From Chlorobiota bacterium (GTDB lineage Bacteria; Bacteroidota; Bacteroidia; Bacteroidales; JAADGE01), in contig JAADDR010000033.1 in assembly GCA_013153865.1 (NCBI GenBank), positions 1-40,580 on the forward strand: a DNA stretch of 40,580 nt, in the 5' to 3' direction. Below are positions 37,887 to 40,580 of this stretch, piece after piece. A model generated the notes under the pieces. It was given only the letters and a program-made list of their open reading frames with translations. It was not told where the DNA came from and searched no databases. The first letter of the stretch is position 1. Each line of letters opens with the position of its first letter. The translations under genes and the position numbers were made by a program.

Positions 37887-39728
37887 TTATTCTACGGTTA
37901 CTGATTTTGCCAGATTTCGCGGTTGGTCAACATCACAACCTCTCATAACCGCAATGTGATAAGATAAAAGTTGCAGCGGGACAACGGTAAGCAACGGAGC
38001 TAATGCTTCATCTGTTTCCGGAACTTCCAATACATGATCCGCCATGTTTTTGATAATGGTATCGCCTTTGGTAACCACGGCTATTACAATACCGTTTCGG
38101 GCTTTTACTTCTTGTATGTTGCTTACTATTTTTTCGTATGATTTGTCTTTTGTTGCTACTACCACCACGGGCATGTTTTTGTCTATCAAAGCTATAGGTC
38201 CGTGTTTCATTTCGGCTGCCGGATAGCCTTCGGCATGTATGTATGATATTTCTTTTAATTTAAGAGCTCCTTCGAGAGCAACCGGAAATAAATATCCTCT
38301 TCCGAGATATAAAAAGTTTGTGGCGTCTTTATATTTTTCGGATATTTCGATTATTTCTTTATCGAGTTTAAGAATTTCTTCAATTTTTCCCGGAATTTCC
38401 ACAAGATTCTTTATCAGATTTTGATATTCTTTTTTGTTTAAAAAACCTTTATTGTTTCCGAGGATCAAAGAAATCATGGTAAGCACGGTTACTTGTGCTG
38501 TAAATGCTTTAGTTGAAGCTACGCCTATTTCCGGACCCGCATGTGTATATACTCCTGCATCTGTTTCTCGCGGAATACTTGCTCCCACGACATTGCATAT
38601 TCCGAGAACGGTTGCTCCGGCTTCTTTGGCTATGTTTATTGCGGCAAGTGTATCGGCTGTTTCTCCGCTTTGGCTTATTGCTATTACCACGTCGTCTTTG
38701 TAAATAATCGGATTTCTGTATCTGAACTCCGAACCGTATTCTACTTCTACCGGAATACGGGCAAATGTTTCTATGAGATATTCGCCTACCAAGCCCGCAT
38801 GCCATGATGTTCCGCATGCAATAATTATAATGCGTTTTGCATTTTCCAGTTGCGGCATAACGTCGTGAAGACCTCCTAGTCTTATTTCTGATAAGTCTGC
38901 TGCTACTCTGCCCCTGAAAGTATCGGTAATTGAACGCGGCTGCTCAAATATTTCTTTAAGCATAAAATGTTCGTAACCGTTTTTTTCTATTGACCCTATG
39001 TCCATGGTCAATTTTTGTATGCTCGGTTCAAGTTTGTCGTTATTTATTGTTTTTAAAGTCAGTTGGTCTTTTTTTATAACTGCAACATTATCGTTATTTA
39101 AATAAATAACGCTGTCTGTATATTCAATTATCGGAGTGGCATCCGAAGCGATAAAATACTCTCCTTCTCCTATTCCTATAACTAAGGGGCTGCCTTTGCG
39201 AGCGGCAATAAGTTTGTCAGGTTCGTCTTGTGCTATAACAACAATTCCGTATGCGCCTATAACTTTTGACAGTGCAAGTCTTACGGCTTGTTCCGCATCA
39301 ATTTCACCTTTTCCTTTCAGATAGATATATTCTATTAAGTTTGCCAATACTTCGGTATCGGTTTTACTTTTAAAATTGTATCCTCTGTCTTCCAATTTTG
39401 TTTTAAGCCGAGAGTAATTTTCTATTATTCCGTTATGTATTACGGTGAATTTTCCTTGTTGAGAGGTATGCGGGTGTGCATTTGTATCGTTGGGTTCTCC
39501 GTGTGTAGCCCATCGTGTATGTCCTATTCCTATGCTTCCGGATATATCGTTATCTCCGACCAGTTTGTCAAGGTCGTTTACTTTACCTTTTTTTTTGAAT
39601 ATTTTTGTTTTTTCCCCTATTACGGCTATGCCGGCAGAGTCGTATCCTCTGTATTCCAATCTTTTAAGCCCGTTTATTAAAATGGGGTAAGCATCTTTAC
39701 TTCCTATATATCCTACAATTCCGCACAT
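37887..39728 (-). CDS. glmS: Glutamine--fructose-6-phosphate aminotransferase (isomerizing)
   Basis: MCGIVGYIG N-terminal Cys, GHTRWATHGEPNDTNAHPH, SQSGETADTLAA, C-terminal DQPRNLAKSVTVE. Confidence 0.97.
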   Translation of the reverse strand: MCGIVGYIGSKDAYPILINGLKRLEYRGYDSAGIAVIGEKTKIFKKKGKVNDLDKLVGDNDISGSIGIGHTRWATHGEPNDTNAHPHTSQQGKFTVIHNGIIENYSRLKTKLEDRGYNFKSKTDTEVLANLIEYIYLKGKGEIDAEQAVRLALSKVIGAYGIVVIAQDEPDKLIAARKGSPLVIGIGEGEYFIASDATPIIEYTDSVIYLNNDNVAVIKKDQLTLKTINNDKLEPSIQKLTMDIGSIEKNGYEHFMLKEIFEQPRSITDTFRGRVAADLSEIRLGGLHDVMPQLENAKRIIIIACGTSWHAGLVGEYLIETFARIPVEVEYGSEFRYRNPIIYKDDVVIAISQSGETADTLAAINIAKEAGATVLGICNVVGASIPRETDAGVYTHAGPEIGVASTKAFTAQVTVLTMISLILGNNKGFLNKKEYQNLIKNLVEIPGKIEEILKLDKEIIEISEKYKDATNFLYLGRGYLFPVALEGALKLKEISYIHAEGYPAAEMKHGPIALIDKNMPVVVVATKDKSYEKIVSNIQEVKARNGIVIAVVTKGDTIIKNMADHVLEVPETDEALAPLLTVVPLQLLSYHIAVMRGCDVDQPRNLAKSVTVE

Positions 39729-39741
39729 TTTAAATTAAAAT

Positions 39742-40580
39742 TTAAAGTTCTGTATAGGTTATTATTAGTTTTGCCGGATCTGAATTTTTACCTGTTGTTA
39801 TAATACTTCTTCCGACATTTATGCTTTCATTAACAGAGTATATGTTTATTCCGTTGCTTTCGGTATTTCCGGAGATAACATCTTGTATGTATTTTGTAAT
39901 GTCGAAACGGTATAAACCGTCTTCGTAAGATTCTCCCAAATAAGATACGGATGACGTATAATCAGGAATAAGATAACTTGTGTCGTTGTTTACGTAATTT
40001 GTTGCAAACAGTCCTTCTATTGCAGGATATTCGTATTCAAAACTTATGTTTTCAGGAACGGTTTTTATTATTAACTCGGCTCTGTTTACGGCTACTTTTT
40101 TGTTTTCAAGAAGATTTTTAATGTACGGAATTTTTATTCTGGATATTAAACCTCCGCCTGCTTGAATATATGAAACCGAATCTTGCGGTTGTGTGTCGTC
40201 GTCAATTTCTCCGGCGAAGTTTGCAGAAGAATAGTCATGGCTTATCATATTGAATCTTACATTGTAGCTGCTGTTTGCCGTTACCGTAAAATCCGAAGAA
40301 GTACCTGCTTCGTCGTGAAAATATAATGTTATTTTAAAATCATTCGTAATATCGAAAGATACAATTGCACCGTCGTCATTTTCGGTATAACTTCTAAGCA
40401 TAATACCTTTTAAGAAATCGTGAAAAGATTCGGTAGATTCAAAATATGAATCGTCGGCAAAGATAAAAGAATATCCGAATGATGTGTTTAGCGGTATTCT
40501 TAATGTTGAGTCCGCTTTGTCGGGGGTATATACGGCCGACCCGATTAATTCGCCTTCGTATAAATCCGGATTTTGAGTGT
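39742..40580 (-). CDS. DUF4270 family protein, truncated by window edge
   Basis: Frame of the 39742-40401 ORF stays open upstream to the window end (TQNPDLYEGELIGSAVYTPDKADSTLRIPLNTSFGYSFIFADDSYFESTESFHDFLKGIMLRSYTEND...); 13 nt upstream of glmS. Confidence 0.75.
   Translation of the reverse strand, partial: TQNPDLYEGELIGSAVYTPDKADSTLRIPLNTSFGYSFIFADDSYFESTESFHDFLKGIMLRSYTENDDGAIVSFDITNDFKITLYFHDEAGTSSDFTVTANSSYNVRFNMISHDYSSANFAGEIDDDTQPQDSVSYIQAGGGLISRIKIPYIKNLLENKKVAVNRAELIIKTVPENISFEYEYPAIEGLFATNYVNNDTSYLIPDYTSSVSYLGESYEDGLYRFDITKYIQDVISGNTESNGINIYSVNESINVGRSIITTGKNSDPAKLIITYTEL

Noticed and set aside
1-40580. CRISPR array, IS element, prophage or integron
   Set aside because: No regularly spaced direct repeats and no transposase, integrase or phage protein motifs seen in any listed ORF

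Overview
40.6 kb chromosomal window from an AT-rich Bacteroidota genome, inferred from the gene families and from TAnnTTTG-type -7 promoter elements upstream of many genes. It is gene-dense and mostly housekeeping: fabD, methylmalonyl-CoA mutase large and small subunits, tRNA-Pro(GGG), trxB, mnmA, an FGGY kinase, a secreted C1B peptidase plus a PD40 lipoprotein, transaldolase-like fsa/tal, DUF302, panD, radA, a SpoIIE-type phosphatase, dgkA, lpdA, nadC, an HMG-CoA-lyase-like enzyme, malQ, a DUF389 protein, thyA-folA, a TlpA-like thioredoxin, DUF4294, kbl, glmS and a truncated DUF4270 gene. I saw no CRISPR array, transposase, integrase, phage gene or rRNA. Regions that merit a second look: (i) a GntR/ABC/DUF2807/outer-membrane-barrel operon with a visible operator next to its promoter; (ii) a standalone CheR-CheB-GAF-nadC operon in which the CheR SAM motif looks degenerate while the CheB triad is intact; (iii) an HMG-CoA-lyase-like protein with Gln where the catalytic Cys is expected; (iv) degenerate AACTTT-unit repeats at mutA/mutB and on both sides of lpdA; (v) a perfect 34-bp palindrome centred next to the mnmA stop codon, overlapping a second, mutually exclusive hairpin; (vi) recurrent related terminator-like hairpins. 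I found no clear wholly new system. The strongest candidates are hypotheses that need homology searches or experiments. Product calls come from reading the translations by eye; no database search was run.
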